A DNA stretch of 64,000 nucleotides, from the NCBI RefSeq assembly GCF_004403395.1, contig NZ_SOGN01000044.1:248446-312445 (forward strand). The letters run 5' to 3'. The DNA is from Cryobacterium cheniae. GTDB lineage: Bacteria; Actinomycetota; Actinomycetes; Actinomycetales; Microbacteriaceae. The position numbers and the translations under genes are program-made. This document shows, one piece after another, positions 63,208 through 64,000 of this stretch. Below the pieces are notes generated by a model. It saw only the letters and a program-made list of their open reading frames with translations. It was not told the DNA's origin and ran no database searches. Positions within the stretch are counted from its first letter, which is position 1, and the number at the start of each line of letters is the position of its first letter.

Positions 63208-64000
63208 ATGCCCAACCCCACCGAATTCCCCTACACCCTGACCCGAATGGGCGTCATCATGACGCCCGAGGAGGGCAACGACCTCGAGGCCGAAGGGGTA
63301 CTGAATCCCGGCACCGGGCACTCTGCCGACGGAACGCTGTACCTCCTCCCCCGCCTGGTCGCCACCGGCAACGTCTCCCGGGTCGGACTCGCCAAGGTCA
63401 TCATCACCGACGGCGTGCCCACGGGCGTCGAACGCGAGGGTGTCGTGCTCGAGCCGGACCGCGGCTGGGAGCGCGGCGCGAACAACGCCGGGGTCGAAGA
63501 CCCCCGGGTCACCTTCGTCCCCCGGCTCGGCCTGCACGTGATGACCTACGTCGCCTACGGCCCGCTCGGCCCGCGCACCGCCGTTGCCGTGTCGTCGGAC
63601 CTGCGCGAGTGGCGCCGGCTCGGCCCGGCCCTGTTCGCCTTCGACGACGCGCTGGACATGGACCTGAACCTGTTCCACAACAAGGACACCGTGTTCTTCC
63701 CGGAGCCGGTCACCGGCCCGGGCGGAGTCGAAAGCTTCGCCGTGCTGCACCGCCCGATGTGGGATCTGAACGAGGTCAAACCGGGTGAGGGCATCCGTGT
63801 TCCCGCCGGTGTCACCGACACCCGCCAGAGCATCTGGATCAGCTATGTGCCGGTCGCGGATGTGCTGGTCGACATCACGAAGCTCACCTTCTGGAGCGGT
63901 CACCGCTTCTTCGCCGGGCCGGAGTTCCCGTTCGAAGAACTGAAGATCGGCGGCGGCCCTGCCCCACTGCGGGTGCCGGAGGGCTGGCTGCTGATGCACC
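63208..64000 (+). CDS. GH130 family phosphorylase/glycosidase, cut by window edge
   Basis: The first 264 codons of a GH130 protein, open to the right edge. The five-bladed propeller fold is indicated by LNPGTGHSADGTLYLLPRL, GVEDPRVTF (the catalytic Asp is expected here) and GGGPAPLRVPEGWLLMH. GH130 members are mostly beta-mannoside phosphorylases that make mannose 1-phosphate. With the LacI-ABC operon upstream this suggests uptake and intracellular phosphorolysis of manno-oligosaccharides. It starts two bases after the permease stop, with AAAGG upstream. The linkage specificity is not visible. Confidence 0.88.
   Translation, partial: MPNPTEFPYTLTRMGVIMTPEEGNDLEAEGVLNPGTGHSADGTLYLLPRLVATGNVSRVGLAKVIITDGVPTGVEREGVVLEPDRGWERGANNAGVEDPRVTFVPRLGLHVMTYVAYGPLGPRTAVAVSSDLREWRRLGPALFAFDDALDMDLNLFHNKDTVFFPEPVTGPGGVESFAVLHRPMWDLNEVKPGEGIRVPAGVTDTRQSIWISYVPVADVLVDITKLTFWSGHRFFAGPEFPFEELKIGGGPAPLRVPEGWLLMH

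Overview
The window is high-GC actinobacterial chromosome, most likely from a member of the Microbacteriaceae close to Cryobacterium. The reasons are the base composition, the frequent GTG and TTG starts, the wag31-sepF-ftsZ arrangement, the Mycobacterium-like blocks of core genes, a C50-carotenoid operon, and a MurE whose amino-acid-selecting motif matches neither the meso-diaminopimelate nor the usual lysine form. It is almost entirely coding. I saw no tRNA, rRNA, CRISPR array, prophage or insertion sequence. The genus is an inference.

Left edge (1-3.3 kb): an acyltransferase cut by the window edge is divergent from a short UvrA-like ATPase. A long inverted repeat then separates that gene from dnaE. 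From 26.5 kb down to 3.3 kb everything is on the minus strand: mraZ-rsmH-ftsL-ftsI-murE-murF-mraY-murD-ftsW-murG-murC-ftsQ-ftsZ-yggS-sepF-yggT-divIVA-lspA-rluA family-dnaE. This is the complete division and cell-wall (dcw) cluster followed by its usual actinobacterial tail. Many stops and starts overlap by 1-4 bases, so long cotranscripts are likely. Three 10-bp-spaced repeats just upstream of mraZ look like the MraZ operator.

26.7-37.8 kb: DUF3040 protein, polyprenyl diphosphate synthase, Rv2175c-type DNA-binding protein, LysM hydrolase-like protein, PASTA-domain Ser/Thr kinase, DAHP synthase, PlsC-type acyltransferase, ROK glucokinase and FadD15-type acyl-CoA ligase. The order follows the Rv2173-Rv2187 region of M. 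tuberculosis. 37.8-46.5 kb: peptide deformylase, an orphan EspI-like ATPase, pyruvate carboxylase, a ParA-type ATPase, then two MerR regulators, a GarA-type FHA protein and a CDP-alcohol phosphatidyltransferase, which resembles Rv1822-Rv1830.

46.5-51 kb: the NHEJ pair ku and ligD (divergent), a Nudix hydrolase and adenine phosphoribosyltransferase. 51.1-56.8 kb: the carotenoid operon idi-crtE-crtB-crtI-crtYe-crtYf-crtEb, tightly overlapped and preceded by a promoter that carries a palindrome. It should make IPP/DMAPP, GGPP, phytoene and lycopene, then a prenylated and cyclised C50 carotenoid. 56.8-58.9 kb: an S4 RNA-binding protein, a second long inverted repeat and a lipase-maturation-factor-like membrane protein. 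59-64 kb: a sugar-uptake locus (LacI regulator with twin operators, lipoprotein binding protein, two ABC permeases and a GH130 phosphorylase cut by the window edge), probably for beta-mannosides.

No wholly new multi-gene system stood out. The most unusual signals are the MurE specificity motif, the long-armed inverted repeats that recur between convergent genes, the orphan EspI-like ATPase, the mraZ repeat array and the crt promoter palindrome.
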